From NCBI RefSeq assembly GCF_014224155.1, contig NZ_JAASUI010000001.1, positions 930,001-994,000 on the forward strand: DNA of 64,000 bases. The letters run 5' to 3'. Shown here piece after piece: positions 1-8,792 of the stretch (its first letter is position 1; every line of letters begins with the position of its first letter). Position numbers and translations under genes: made by a program. The notes under the pieces were generated by a model, which had not been told where the DNA came from, did no database searches, and saw only the letters and a program-made list of their open reading frames with translations. This DNA comes from Listeria cossartiae subsp. cossartiae (GTDB lineage Bacteria > Bacillota > Bacilli > Lactobacillales > Listeriaceae).

Positions 1-248
1 AATGACTTGTCTTATTTATAGGCAAAAAGTCCTTTACAAGCTCTTTTTCTTTTTTATTTTCATTAGGTCAGCCTTTCTAAAACTGCTCTATCAAAGCGCT
101 AAGCCCAAATTGTAACATAAGTAATGTAAAAGTAATGTGTATTACAAGACTGGTTTGATAGAATGAAATAGTTGTTTTAAAGAACACCTGTTTCCAGTTA
201 TTCAAAAGCTGGAACGATAATTCAAAGAAGGATGTGCAATAAATCATT

Positions 249-1262
249 ATGTTACAACTCGCAAAGAAGCATTTGGTGACTATTGGTCTAGGAATTACAA
301 TTACATTATGCGCCTTACCAATCCACTCCCAAGCTGCTGGTCTTGAGGACGGCCTGACTTCCAAGCAAGAGAAGTTTATTAATGAGATTGCGCCGCATGC
401 TCAAAAAGTGCAAAGAGAACATGGTATTTTAGCAAGTATTACTATTTCGCAAGCAATCCTAGAATCTAATTGGGGCGAAAGTAAACTGGCGAAAGACGGT
501 AACAATTTATTCGGAATTAAAGGCTCTTATAATGGAGCATCGATTAAATTACCAACTAGAGAACACAATGGCGTTGTTTGGGTTGGAACAGATGCTGTTT
601 TCCGTGCGTACCCAGGTTGGTATGAATCAATGAATGACCACGCACTTTTATTTGTCAAAGGCCCATCATGGAATCCGCATCTATACGGAGGACTAATCAA
701 AGAAGATAACTTTGAAAAAGCCGCTGTTGCACTTGGCAAAACTGGCTATTCGTCTGATCCAGAGTATGCAGCGAAACTAATTGACCTCATCAAAAAAGCA
801 AATTTAAATAAATACGATACCGTTTATAGTGAACGTGTATCTGATAAAGCAATCAAAGCAGCTGGAGAAATAGCTATCAAAGATAATTGCTTTATTTGGT
901 CCGCTCCTGGTGGTACAAAAGGGGCTAAACCAGTAGCAAGTACGACAAAATATTTTGGTCGCCAAGTGTCGATTAATCAAGAAGTAAAAGTAACCGACTC
1001 TAATATTACGTGGTATCATATCCATCAAAATGGCGAATCTATCGGTTGGATTGAAAGTACGTCGATTAAAAACTTCTATCAATTAGAAGACTATTCGCCA
1101 ACTGTCGATGCCTTACTAAAAACCGATGATAATAATCGTTTAGTCATCAACATGGACATCGATACATCCGAGCTCCACAAAACCAAAGTAGCGAAGGCGG
1201 ATACAAAAGAAAAAACAGCCTTTAATCTACCTTTACTTAACGTCCAATCCGTCGTATGGTAA
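249..1262 (+). CDS. Secreted GW-module autolysin (N-acetylglucosaminidase)
   Basis: A predicted cell-wall hydrolase of 337 residues. Residues 1-30 form a signal peptide ending in an AxA-type site. Residues about 38-188 match the glucosaminidase (GH73/lysozyme subfamily 2) fold, with a likely catalytic Glu at residue 72 in the ILESNWGES motif. Residues about 205-285 resemble one GW (SH3-like) module, the domain that tethers Listeria autolysins and InlB to lipoteichoic acid. The family cleaves the glycan strand of peptidoglycan outside the membrane. The start is not strongly supported: the nearest purine-rich tract (about 226-232) lies rather far from the ATG. The gene stands alone, followed by a terminator. 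It resembles the lmo1215/lmo1216-type amidases of L. monocytogenes; the exact equivalent is not certain. Confidence 0.88.
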   Translation: MLQLAKKHLVTIGLGITITLCALPIHSQAAGLEDGLTSKQEKFINEIAPHAQKVQREHGILASITISQAILESNWGESKLAKDGNNLFGIKGSYNGASIKLPTREHNGVVWVGTDAVFRAYPGWYESMNDHALLFVKGPSWNPHLYGGLIKEDNFEKAAVALGKTGYSSDPEYAAKLIDLIKKANLNKYDTVYSERVSDKAIKAAGEIAIKDNCFIWSAPGGTKGAKPVASTTKYFGRQVSINQEVKVTDSNITWYHIHQNGESIGWIESTSIKNFYQLEDYSPTVDALLKTDDNNRLVINMDIDTSELHKTKVAKADTKEKTAFNLPLLNVQSVVW

Positions 1263-1271
1263 TATCCTTAC

Positions 1272-1304
1272 AAAAAAAGCTGAATAGATTACTCGGCTTT
1301 TTTT
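1272..1304 (+). terminator. Intrinsic terminator after autolysin
   Basis: A short GC stem (AGCTGA paired with TCGGCT, one G-T pair) is flanked by an A-run and an eight-base T-run, ten bases after the stop codon. Confidence 0.8.
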
Positions 1305-1373
1305 GCGTTTTCAAAGGATTTTTAGAAAGAAACTGTTATAATGTAAAAGGAGTTTATAAGGAGGGTTATTTAT

Positions 1374-2453
1374 ATGGATGAACAATTAAAGATGTTAAAA
1401 GCATTAACCGATGCAAAAGGTATTCCCGGTAACGAGCGTGCAGTGAGAAACGTGTTCCGCGAATACATCGAACCACTAGCAGATAGTTTTGAAACAGACG
1501 GCTTAGGAAGTGCCGTTGCGAAAAAAGTAGGCAACGAAGATGGACCTAAAATTATGATTGCTGGCCATTTAGATGAAGTAGGCTTTATGGTAACGCAAAT
1601 TGACGATAAAGGCTTTATTAAATTTCAAACAGTGGGCGGCTGGGTTTCCCAAGTCATGCTCGCACAAAAAGTAACCATCGTGACGCGTTCCGGCGAAGAA
1701 ATCACTGGTGTTATTGGTTCTAAACCACCACATGTAATGACAGCAGCTGAACGCCAAAAATCTTTTGACATTAAAGATATGTTTATTGACGTTGGCGCAG
1801 TGGATAAAGCAGAAGTGGAAAGCTATGGCATTCGTCCGGGCGATATGATTGTTCCCGCTTTTGATTTTACCGTAATGAAAAACGAGAAATTCCTACTGGC
1901 AAAAGCATGGGATAACCGTATTGGCCTTGCGATTGCTATCGAAGTACTTAAAAACTTACAAAAAGAACAACATCCAAATATCGTTTATGGTGTGGGTACG
2001 GTTCAAGAAGAAGTTGGTTTACGTGGCGCGAAAACAGCCGCACATTTCGTACAACCTGATATCGGTTTTGCCGTTGATGTCGGCATCGCGGGAGATACTC
2101 CAGGCGTAACAGACAAAGAAGCAATGAGCAAAATGGGCGAAGGTCCACAAATCGTTATTTACGATGCATCCATGGTAGCACATGCTGGTCTTCGTGATTT
2201 TGTCACAGATGTAGCAGATGAACTATCCATTCCTTACCAATTTGAAGCGATCCCAATGGGCGGAACAGATTCTGGTTCGATTCATTTAACTGGAAACGGA
2301 ATCCCATCTCTATCCATTACCATTGCAACACGCTACATTCATTCTCATTCCTCGATGCTACATCGCGATGATTTTGAAAATGCAGTAAAACTAATTACCG
2401 AAGTAGTCAAACGTTTAGATAAAGAAAAAGTAACAGAAATTCGCTTAGGTTGA
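1374..2453 (+). CDS. M42 family metallo-aminopeptidase (glutamyl aminopeptidase / 'endoglucanase' family)
   Basis: A cytosolic di-metal peptidase of 359 residues that removes N-terminal residues from peptides. The full set of M42 metal and catalytic residues is visible: His65 and Asp67 (AGHLDEVGF), Asp180 (WDNRIG), the Glu212-Glu213 pair (QEEVGLRG), Asp235 (AVDVGIAG) and His323 (YIHSHSS). Family members are often mis-annotated as endo-1,4-beta-glucanases. A good RBS (AAGGAGG at about 1359-1365) precedes the ATG and a TATAAT at 1337-1342 suggests its own promoter. The rRNA methylase gene follows after 25 bp and is probably co-transcribed. Corresponds to the B. subtilis YsdC-type gene. Confidence 0.93.
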   Translation: MDEQLKMLKALTDAKGIPGNERAVRNVFREYIEPLADSFETDGLGSAVAKKVGNEDGPKIMIAGHLDEVGFMVTQIDDKGFIKFQTVGGWVSQVMLAQKVTIVTRSGEEITGVIGSKPPHVMTAAERQKSFDIKDMFIDVGAVDKAEVESYGIRPGDMIVPAFDFTVMKNEKFLLAKAWDNRIGLAIAIEVLKNLQKEQHPNIVYGVGTVQEEVGLRGAKTAAHFVQPDIGFAVDVGIAGDTPGVTDKEAMSKMGEGPQIVIYDASMVAHAGLRDFVTDVADELSIPYQFEAIPMGGTDSGSIHLTGNGIPSLSITIATRYIHSHSSMLHRDDFENAVKLITEVVKRLDKEKVTEIRLG

Positions 2454-2478
2454 GTTTCGAGAAAAGAGGACAACTTTT

Positions 2479-3237
2479 ATGGAACAGATTCAATCAGTAA
2501 AAAACGACCGTGTCAAAACATGGAAAAAACTACAAACGAGAAAAGGCCGCGATAAAACCGGAACTTATTTGGTGGAAGGCTTTCATTTAGTAGAAGAAGC
2601 ATTACGTCAAGATGGTTTAGTACTGGAGCTGCTTGTTTCAAGTGGTGTTTCTGTTCCGGAAGAGTGGTTAAAAGGCGATTATGATGTATTTGAAATTAGT
2701 ACAGAAATCAGCCACTTAATTAGCGAAACAATGACGGAGCAAGGCGTTTTTGCAGTAGTCGCAACATCTGAACCAGATATGATGCTTTTATACGGGAAAA
2801 AATTACTGCTAGTAGATGCAGTTCAAGATCCAGGTAATGTAGGCACGTTAATTCGTACGGCTGATGCTGCTGGATATGATTGTGTCGTGCTTGGCAAGGG
2901 AAGTGCAGACCTTTATAATCCTAAAGTAATTCGTAGTACACAAGGTAGTCACTTTCATATTCCTGTTATTCAAGCAGATTTATTTGATTGGATTGCGAAT
3001 TTAGAAGAAGAGGGCGTTCCAGTTATTGGCGCAGTTCTCGATGACCAAGCGAAATCATTAAACGACATGACAAAACGTGACACTTTAGCGTTAATGGTCG
3101 GAAATGAAGGTAATGGTATTTCTCCTGAATTACAAGATCGTCTTTCTGAAAAAGTATATATTCCAATATATGGAGACAGTGAATCATTGAATGTCGCAGT
3201 TGCGGCTGGAATTCTACTTTATGGCTTAAGAAAATAA
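2479..3237 (+). CDS. TrmH/SpoU family RNA 2'-O-methyltransferase
   Basis: A SPOUT-class methyltransferase of 252 residues, predicted to methylate a ribose in rRNA or tRNA with S-adenosylmethionine. The N-terminal region (1-100) is the substrate-binding domain; the C-terminal trefoil-knot domain carries the three family motifs: the NVGTLIRTAD segment, LMVGNEGNGIS and IPIYGDSESLNVAVA. In Listeria and Bacillus this gene (ysgA type) lies directly upstream of pheST, as it does here apart from two small genes. RBS GAAAAGAGGA precedes the ATG. The exact methylation site cannot be told from sequence. Confidence 0.9.
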   Translation: MEQIQSVKNDRVKTWKKLQTRKGRDKTGTYLVEGFHLVEEALRQDGLVLELLVSSGVSVPEEWLKGDYDVFEISTEISHLISETMTEQGVFAVVATSEPDMMLLYGKKLLLVDAVQDPGNVGTLIRTADAAGYDCVVLGKGSADLYNPKVIRSTQGSHFHIPVIQADLFDWIANLEEEGVPVIGAVLDDQAKSLNDMTKRDTLALMVGNEGNGISPELQDRLSEKVYIPIYGDSESLNVAVAAGILLYGLRK

Positions 3238-3239
3238 AG

Positions 3240-3283
3240 AAAAAGTGGTGACTAAGTTATTTTGACTTAGCCACCACTTTTTT
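3240..3283. terminator. Bidirectional terminator between methyltransferase and 3.3-kb gene
   Basis: A 13-bp stem (GTGGTGACTAAGT with its complement, one A-C mismatch) is flanked by A5 and T6 runs. It can terminate both convergent genes. Confidence 0.85.
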
Positions 3284-3641
3284 AGATTTCTTCTTGTTTT
3301 TCAATAGCTACTTCCCGAATAGCAACGCGTTTTAAATCGGCTACAACACTGTGCATATAATCAAACGCTGCACCCCAGTCAATGCCAGTAAAGAAGCCGT
3401 TCGAACTACCCGTCGAGATAATCGTTACTTCCGTTTCGCCGTGAAAATTATTAATATTGACGAAAAGTGCCGCCCGGTTAGAAGAGCGGAAATAATATTT
3501 TTCGCAAGCAAGTGTCGCTAATTCACCAAAATCAAACGTTCTAATTTCCGAAAAAACGATATTCGATCCTACTTGGCCTGCTTTGATTATTTCGAAGGTT
3601 TCAGAAACATCAGTTTTAACAATGTATCTAATGGATGGCAT
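3282..3641 (-). CDS. Conserved hypothetical protein (119 aa)
   Basis: A small soluble protein of unknown function, with no signal peptide or membrane helix. I place the start at 3641 rather than 3659: the upstream in-frame ATG is buried in the RBS AAGGAGGC, which sits 7-8 bases before the ATG at 3641. The sequence alternates beta-rich segments and Gly/Ser loops (for example STGSSNGF near the centre) and ends in a charged helix. It is divergent from the HxlR-type regulator that follows, which suggests but does not prove a regulatory link. The position matches lmo1219 of L. monocytogenes. I do not recognise an experimentally characterised family. Confidence 0.75.
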   Translation of the reverse strand: MPSIRYIVKTDVSETFEIIKAGQVGSNIVFSEIRTFDFGELATLACEKYYFRSSNRAALFVNINNFHGETEVTIISTGSSNGFFTGIDWGAAFDYMHSVVADLKRVAIREVAIEKQEEI

Positions 3642-3798
3642 GATAGCCGCCTCCTTCATAAATCTATCTTAGTTATAGTGTAAGCCCAGAAGGATACTTT
3701 GGTCAATTAACTGCATACTTACTAAATATAAGCAACATAATATTTATTAGTTACTTTCTGATGATAGATATGGTACAATAACGTTAGAGGTGAGAATT

Positions 3799-4122
3799 AT
3801 GACTGATGCACATACAGTATGTCCGAAGTTTGAATCGGCGTTCCAATTACTAGGTAAACGCTGGACTGGACTTATCATCAATGTCTTACTGACTGGTCCA
3901 AAAAGGTTTAAACAAGTTGCCGCTGAGATCCCACAAATGAGTGATCGGGTGCTTGCAGAACGTTTGAAGGAACTTGAGGAAATGGATATTTGCTTAAGAC
4001 AAGTTTATCCAGAAACTCCTGTACGCATTGAATATGAACTAACCGAAAAAGGTAAAGCACTCCAAGAAGTAATGCTTGAAGTCCAGTGCTGGGCAGATAA
4101 ATGGGTGGAAGTGCCTAATTAA
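3799..4122 (+). CDS. HxlR family winged-helix transcriptional regulator
   Basis: A 107-residue regulator of the HxlR (MarR-like) family. The typical family pattern is present: an N-terminal Cys (VCPKFESAF), the ALQLLGKRW-like helix, then FKQVAAEIPQMSDRVLAERLKELEE as the recognition helix and a beta-wing ending with PVRIEYELTEKG. In this family the N-terminal Cys can sense electrophiles or oxidants. The ATG at 3799 is preferred over the GTG at 3790 because AGAGGTG (3785-3791) is the RBS. A promoter (TTACTT 3751-3756, 17 bp, TACAAT 3774-3779) lies just upstream. It probably regulates itself or its divergent neighbour. Confidence 0.88.
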   Translation: MTDAHTVCPKFESAFQLLGKRWTGLIINVLLTGPKRFKQVAAEIPQMSDRVLAERLKELEEMDICLRQVYPETPVRIEYELTEKGKALQEVMLEVQCWADKWVEVPN

Positions 4123-4127
4123 AAAAG

Positions 4128-4166
4128 AAATAATCTCTCCTATTAAATCAGGGGAGATTATTTTTT
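4128..4166 (+). terminator. Intrinsic terminator after HxlR gene
   Basis: A 12-bp stem (AATAATCTCTCC with GGGGAGATTATT) is followed by T6. Confidence 0.85.
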
Positions 4167-4169
4167 AGC

Positions 4170-4198
4170 TTGAATCTTTCGTAGAACCATACTATAAT
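4170..4198 (+). promoter_or_regulatory. Sigma-A promoter for the pheST leader
   Basis: TTGAAT at 4170-4175 and TATAAT at 4193-4198 are separated by exactly 17 bp. Transcription would start near 4205, at the beginning of the T-box leader. Confidence 0.8.
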
Positions 4199-4204
4199 AG
4201 AAAC

Positions 4205-4465
4205 TATCTAAATAAGTAAAGACAATGAAAGAGCCAAGTAGCAAAGTGAGTCTGTATAGGGAGAAGTGGTCATAGACTGAAAGCCACTTTACAAACGAAT
4301 TTGTGAACATTTCACCTCTGGAGTCGCCGCCGGGAAGCACGCAATGTGTGAAGGTGGTCCGGTTACTAAGCCGTTATCGAATTTTGAGTGGGAGCAATTT
4401 TTTGTTCTTATTAGGGTGGTACCGCGAGAAGTCTCGTCCCTTTGTGGATAGAGCTTTTTTATTTT
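4205..4465 (+). promoter_or_regulatory. T-box leader controlling pheST (probable Phe specifier TTC)
   Basis: The untranslated leader carries the T-box signature AGGGTGGTACCGCG at about 4414-4427, followed by the CTCGTCCCT terminator arm and a T-run near 4455. The 5' half (about 4220-4330) has the paired stem I segments (AAGTGG...CCACTT). The codon TTC in the segment ACATTTCACC at about 4308-4317 sits where the specifier loop is expected and matches tRNA-Phe. Known mechanism: uncharged tRNA-Phe stabilises the antiterminator and switches on pheST. The T-box element itself is certain; the specifier assignment is inferred from position and from the downstream genes. Confidence 0.92.
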
Positions 4466-4489
4466 GTCTAAAAAGAAGGAGTGAACGGT

Positions 4490-5542
4490 ATGTTAGAACA
4501 GTTACAGACGCTGAAAAGTGAAGCAGAAACACAAATCAACGAAGCATCAGACTTAAAAACATTAAACGACTTACGGGTAAAATACCTTGGTAAAAAAGGC
4601 CCGATGACCGAAATCATGAAACAAATGGGGAAACTTTCCGCAGAAGAACGACCAAAAATGGGTTCACTTGCTAATGAAGTAAGAACCGCTCTAACAGAAG
4701 CGATTTCCAGCAAACAAGAAATTCTGGAAACAGCAGCAATCAATGAAAAATTAAAATCAGAAACAATCGATGTTACTTTACCTGGTACAGCGCCAAGCAT
4801 TGGAACAAAACATTTACTGACACAAGTAATTGAAGAAATGGAAGATATGTTCATTGGGATGGGCTACGAAATCGCAGAAGGTCCAGAAGTAGAACTAGAT
4901 TACTACAACTTCGAAGCGCTAAATTTACCGAAAGATCACCCAGCTCGTGATATGCAAGATAGCTTCTACATTACAGAAAACACGTTATTACGTACCCAAA
5001 CATCTCCAGTACAAGCAAGAACAATGGAGAAACACGACTTCTCTAAAGGGCCAATCAAAGTTATTTGTCCAGGGAAAGTATACCGCCGTGATAATGACGA
5101 CGCGACTCACTCGCACCAATTTACACAAATCGAAGGACTTGTCGTTGGTGAAAACATCACATTTGCTGATTTAAAAGGAACGCTAACAGTCCTTGCAAAA
5201 ACAATGTTCGGTGAAGAACGTGAAATTCGTCTTCGTCCATCCTTCTTCCCGTTCACAGAACCATCCGTTGAAATGGATATCTCTTGTTTCAAATGTGGTG
5301 GTAAAGGTTGTCGCGTTTGTAAAGGAACAGGTTGGATTGAAATTTTAGGAAGCGGAATGGTACATCCAAATGTGCTTGAAATGTCCGGGATTGATTCCAC
5401 GCGTTACAGCGGCTTTGCTTTTGGCTTAGGACCTGAACGTGTTGCGATGTTGAAATATGCGGTGGATGATATTCGCCACCTTTATACAAATGATTTACGC
5501 TTTACGAAGCAATTCCAAAGTACAGAAACGGGGGAAATCTAA
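4490..5542 (+). CDS. pheS: Phenylalanyl-tRNA synthetase alpha subunit
   Basis: The catalytic subunit of the alpha2-beta2 enzyme that charges tRNA-Phe. It has 350 residues from the ATG at 4490; a GTG at 4481 is in frame but overlaps the RBS AAGGAGTG. The N-terminal 85 residues form the coiled-coil tRNA-binding arm. The class II catalytic core follows with motif 2 ([16 protein letters not shown]) and the cluster [18 protein letters not shown], a zinc-binding-like insertion found in bacterial PheS. Motif 3 is in [13 protein letters not shown] near the C-terminus. It is translated with pheT: the two genes overlap by one base (TAATG). Expression is controlled by the T-box leader upstream. Confidence 0.98.
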   Translation: MLEQLQTLKSEAETQINEASDLKTLNDLRVKYLGKKGPMTEIMKQMGKLSAEERPKMGSLANEVRTALTEAISSKQEILETAAINEKLKSETIDVTLPGTAPSIGTKHLLTQVIEEMEDMFIGMGYEIAEGPEVELDYYNFEALNLPKDHPARDMQDSFYITENTLLRTQTSPVQARTMEKHDFSKGPIKVICPGKVYRRDNDDATHSHQFTQIEGLVVGENITFADLKGTLTVLAKTMFGEEREIRLRPSFFPFTEPSVEMDISCFKCGGKGCRVCKGTGWIEILGSGMVHPNVLEMSGIDSTRYSGFAFGLGPERVAMLKYAVDDIRHLYTNDLRFTKQFQSTETGEI

Positions 5543-7950
5543 TGTTAGTTTCATATAATTGGGTTAAAGAATTTTTCCAAGAATTCCCGTTAACGGCGGA
5601 AGAACTAGGAGAAGCAATCACAAGAACAGGTATTGAAATCGAAGGCGTAGAAGAATTAAGCGCTAGTTTGAAAAATGTCGTAGTTGGTGAAGTATTATCA
5701 TGCGAACGCCATCCCGATGCAGAAAAATTAAATAAATGTCTCGTTCAAACAGACGAAGCAGAACCAGTTCAAATTATCTGTGGAGCTCCAAACGTTGCCG
5801 CTGGTCAAAAAGTGATTGTTGCCAAAGTTGGTGCAAGACTTCCAGGTGGACTGAAAATCAAACGCGCTAAATTACGTGGCGAAGTTTCAGAAGGAATGAT
5901 CTGCTCGCTTGCAGAACTTGGCTTTGAAAGTAAAGTTGTGCCAAAAGCATACGCAGAAGGTATTTACGTATTACCAGAACATGTGGAAGTCGGCGTAAGT
6001 GCAATCACATTACTTGGCTTGGATGATGCGATTTTGGATATGGCAATTACTCCAAACCGTGCCGACGCATTAAGCATGAACGGCGTAGCTCACGAGGTTG
6101 GCGCGATTATCCATCAAAAACCAGCCCAACCAACCCAGCCCGACGTATCTGAAAAAGGAAAAGCGGATGCATTTATTTCTGTAGAAGTAGAAAATCCAGC
6201 TGACACACCTTACTATGCAATTAAAATGATCGAAAACATCGAAATCAAAGAATCACCACTATGGCTACAAACAAAATTAATGAAAGCTGGCATCCGTCCT
6301 CATAATAATGTGGTCGATGTAACGAACTACATCAACTTATTATACGGCCAACCTTTACATTCATTTGACTACGATAAAATTGGCAGCAAAAAAATTGTCG
6401 TGCGTTCTGCAAAAGAACAAGAAGAAATTACGACACTTGATGGCGAGAAAAGAACGTTACAAGCGGGTCATACAGTCATTACGAACGGAACAGAACCAAT
6501 TGCCATCGCGGGCGTTATGGGCGGCGAATTTTCCGAAGTAACCGAGAGCACAACAACCGTAGCGCTAGAAGGTGCGATTTTCAGTAGTTCCTCTATCGGT
6601 AAAGCATCACGCGAATTATACCTACGTACCGAAGCAAGTATTCGCTACGATAAAGGATCAGATGCTTGGAAAGTAGAGAAAGCACTTGCGCACGGCGGAG
6701 CACTTATTGCTGAACTTAGCGGCGGCACACTTGTGGGTGGCGTAGTTGAAGTAGACAACCGTGAAAAAGCAGTCAACAAAATCGAAACAAGTTTAACACG
6801 TATTAACCGTATTTTAGGGACAGCGATTACACTTGCGGAAATCGAAACTATTTTTGCTCGTTTAGGATTTGTGTTAGAAGTAAAAGGTGACACATTGCTT
6901 ATCGAAGTACCAACGAGACGGTGGGATATTACGATTGAAGCGGATATTTTAGAAGAAGTAGCACGGATTTATGGTTACGATGAAATTCCGGTAACTCTTC
7001 CAGCAACAAGCACAACAGGTGGCTTATCAGACAGCCAAAAAGCTCGTCGTGTCATGCGCGCTTATTTAGAAGGAGCAGGGCTTAACCAAGCATTAACTTA
7101 CTCTTTAACATCTAAAAAAGATGCAACTCGTCTAGCACTTTCTGATGAAAAAACAGTTGCATTATCGATGCCAATGAGCGAAGAACATAGCCATTTAAGA
7201 ACAAGTATCGTTCCACAATTAATTCGTAGCGCAAGTTATAACATCGCTCGTAAAAATATGGACGTGGCACTTTACGAAATGGGAACCGTGTTCTACGCAA
7301 CAGAAGGTGACAATTTACCAATCGAACAAGAGCATTTAGCTGGGCTGATTACTGGAAATTGGCATGTTGTAGATTGGCAAAAAACGCCAAAACCAGTAGA
7401 CTTCTTCGTTTTAAAAGGAATTGTCGAAGGATTAGTAAACAAACTTGGCATTAAAGCCGAACTTCATTGGAAGCAAACCGAAAAAGAAGAGCTGCATCCA
7501 GGAAGAACAGCAAGCATCGTTTTAGAAGGACAAGAAATCGGTTATCTTGGCGCGCTTCATCCAGCAGTAGAAGCAAACTACGATTTAAAAGAAACGTATG
7601 TATTTGAAATCAATGTAGCAGCTTTACTTGATGCAACGAAAGAAAAAGTAGTTTATCAGCCAATTCCACGCTATCCAGAAATGACACGCGACTTGGCATT
7701 ACTTGTCGATAAAGATACCGACCACGCGGCGATTTCTCAAGTAATCAAAGAGCACGGCGGAAACTTATTAGTTAATATCGAGCTATTTGATATTTTCGAA
7801 GGAGAAAGCCTTGGCGAAAATAAAAAATCGCTTGCATATACCTTAACTTTCTTAGACAGTGAAAGAACGCTCGTTGAAGAAGACGTCCAAAAAGCAACAA
7901 ACAAAGTAGTAGAAGCATTACAAACAAAACTAAATGCGACTATCCGCTAA
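5542..7950 (+). CDS. pheT: Phenylalanyl-tRNA synthetase beta subunit
   Basis: The 802-residue beta subunit, with the usual bacterial domain order: an EMAP/OB tRNA-binding domain (about 40-155, with the GEVLSCERHPDAEKLNKC segment), the B3/B4 editing domain (about 210-385), B5 (about 410-480), the catalytic-like core (about 490-680), and a C-terminal ferredoxin-fold anticodon-binding domain (about 708-801, PIPRYPEMTRDLALLVD). It edits mischarged Tyr-tRNA-Phe and holds the tRNA. The start overlaps the pheS stop by one base, indicating translational coupling. A strong terminator follows. Confidence 0.98.
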   Translation: MLVSYNWVKEFFQEFPLTAEELGEAITRTGIEIEGVEELSASLKNVVVGEVLSCERHPDAEKLNKCLVQTDEAEPVQIICGAPNVAAGQKVIVAKVGARLPGGLKIKRAKLRGEVSEGMICSLAELGFESKVVPKAYAEGIYVLPEHVEVGVSAITLLGLDDAILDMAITPNRADALSMNGVAHEVGAIIHQKPAQPTQPDVSEKGKADAFISVEVENPADTPYYAIKMIENIEIKESPLWLQTKLMKAGIRPHNNVVDVTNYINLLYGQPLHSFDYDKIGSKKIVVRSAKEQEEITTLDGEKRTLQAGHTVITNGTEPIAIAGVMGGEFSEVTESTTTVALEGAIFSSSSIGKASRELYLRTEASIRYDKGSDAWKVEKALAHGGALIAELSGGTLVGGVVEVDNREKAVNKIETSLTRINRILGTAITLAEIETIFARLGFVLEVKGDTLLIEVPTRRWDITIEADILEEVARIYGYDEIPVTLPATSTTGGLSDSQKARRVMRAYLEGAGLNQALTYSLTSKKDATRLALSDEKTVALSMPMSEEHSHLRTSIVPQLIRSASYNIARKNMDVALYEMGTVFYATEGDNLPIEQEHLAGLITGNWHVVDWQKTPKPVDFFVLKGIVEGLVNKLGIKAELHWKQTEKEELHPGRTASIVLEGQEIGYLGALHPAVEANYDLKETYVFEINVAALLDATKEKVVYQPIPRYPEMTRDLALLVDKDTDHAAISQVIKEHGGNLLVNIELFDIFEGESLGENKKSLAYTLTFLDSERTLVEEDVQKATNKVVEALQTKLNATIR

Positions 7951-7952
7951 AG

Positions 7953-7990
7953 GAAAAAAACTAACTGGAAATTCTCCAGTTAGTTTTTTT
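7953..7990 (+). terminator. Intrinsic terminator of pheST
   Basis: A perfect stem (ACTAACTGGA with TCCAGTTAGT) is flanked by A7 and T7. Confidence 0.9.
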
Positions 7991-8077
7991 ATGTTACTTT
8001 CCTTTTTTAGTACTTCACCAACTTAAATAACACATGGTATACTAATGTCATATGACAGAGAAAAAAGGACGAGAAAA

Positions 8078-8779
8078 ATGACCTACGTAGAAATGAAAGA
8101 TGTCTCTAAATTTTATCAAATGGGAGAGAATGTTGTTACAGCTAATGACAAAATCAATTTTGGGATAAATAAAGGTGAATTTGTTGTTATCGTTGGACCT
8201 TCTGGAGCTGGTAAATCCACCGTGTTAAACATATTAGGCGGGATGGATAGTTCGAGTGAAGGGAAAATCATGGTTGATGGGCAAGATATTGCTCAATATA
8301 ATGCAAAACAATTAACGAAATATCGCCGCACAGATGTCGGCTTTGTTTTTCAATTTTACAATTTAGTTCCTAATTTAACCGCGAAAGAAAATGTCGAGTT
8401 AGCGGCACAAATTGCTCCTAACGCACTAGACGCGGAAACCGTTTTGACACAAGTTGGATTAAGTCATCGATTAGATAATTTCCCAGCGCAGTTATCCGGT
8501 GGGGAACAACAGCGTGTTGCCATCGCCCGTGCATTAGCGAAAGCACCGAAGTTACTCTTATGCGATGAACCAACAGGCGCACTGGATTACGACACAGGGA
8601 AATCTGTCTTAAAATTATTACAAGAAACATGTGAAAAAACCGGAACGACCGTAATCGTCATTACACATAATACAGCAATTACACCTATTGCCGACAGAGT
8701 TATTGAAATTAACAATGCCAAAGTGCGCAGTATCAAAGAAAATCCAGAACCAATGTCCATTGATAATTTAGAATGGTAG
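8078..8779 (+). CDS. ABC transporter ATP-binding protein (MacB/LolD-type)
   Basis: A 233-residue ATPase that pairs with the FtsX-like permease downstream. Walker A (GPSGAGKST), the Q-loop (FQFYNL), the signature [15 protein letters not shown], Walker B ([12 protein letters not shown]) and the H-loop (ITHN) are intact. This subfamily acts in lipoprotein, peptide or drug efflux and in antimicrobial-peptide sensing rather than nutrient uptake. I chose the ATG at 8078 because AAAAGGACG precedes it at the right distance; the in-frame ATG at 8045 lies just downstream of a TATACT (8038-8043) that is probably the -10 box. The permease gene begins 13 bp after the stop. Confidence 0.92.
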   Translation: MTYVEMKDVSKFYQMGENVVTANDKINFGINKGEFVVIVGPSGAGKSTVLNILGGMDSSSEGKIMVDGQDIAQYNAKQLTKYRRTDVGFVFQFYNLVPNLTAKENVELAAQIAPNALDAETVLTQVGLSHRLDNFPAQLSGGEQQRVAIARALAKAPKLLLCDEPTGALDYDTGKSVLKLLQETCEKTGTTVIVITHNTAITPIADRVIEINNAKVRSIKENPEPMSIDNLEW

Positions 8780-8792
8780 AAAGGAGCAGCCT

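Noticed and set aside
77..364. Minus-strand frame opposite the first gene
   Set aside because: It covers the promoter and signal peptide region of the autolysin, lacks an RBS and has no recognisable domain.
4300..4312. TGTGAAC inside the T-box leader
   Set aside because: A single copy within stem I sequence; it is explained by the T-box structure.
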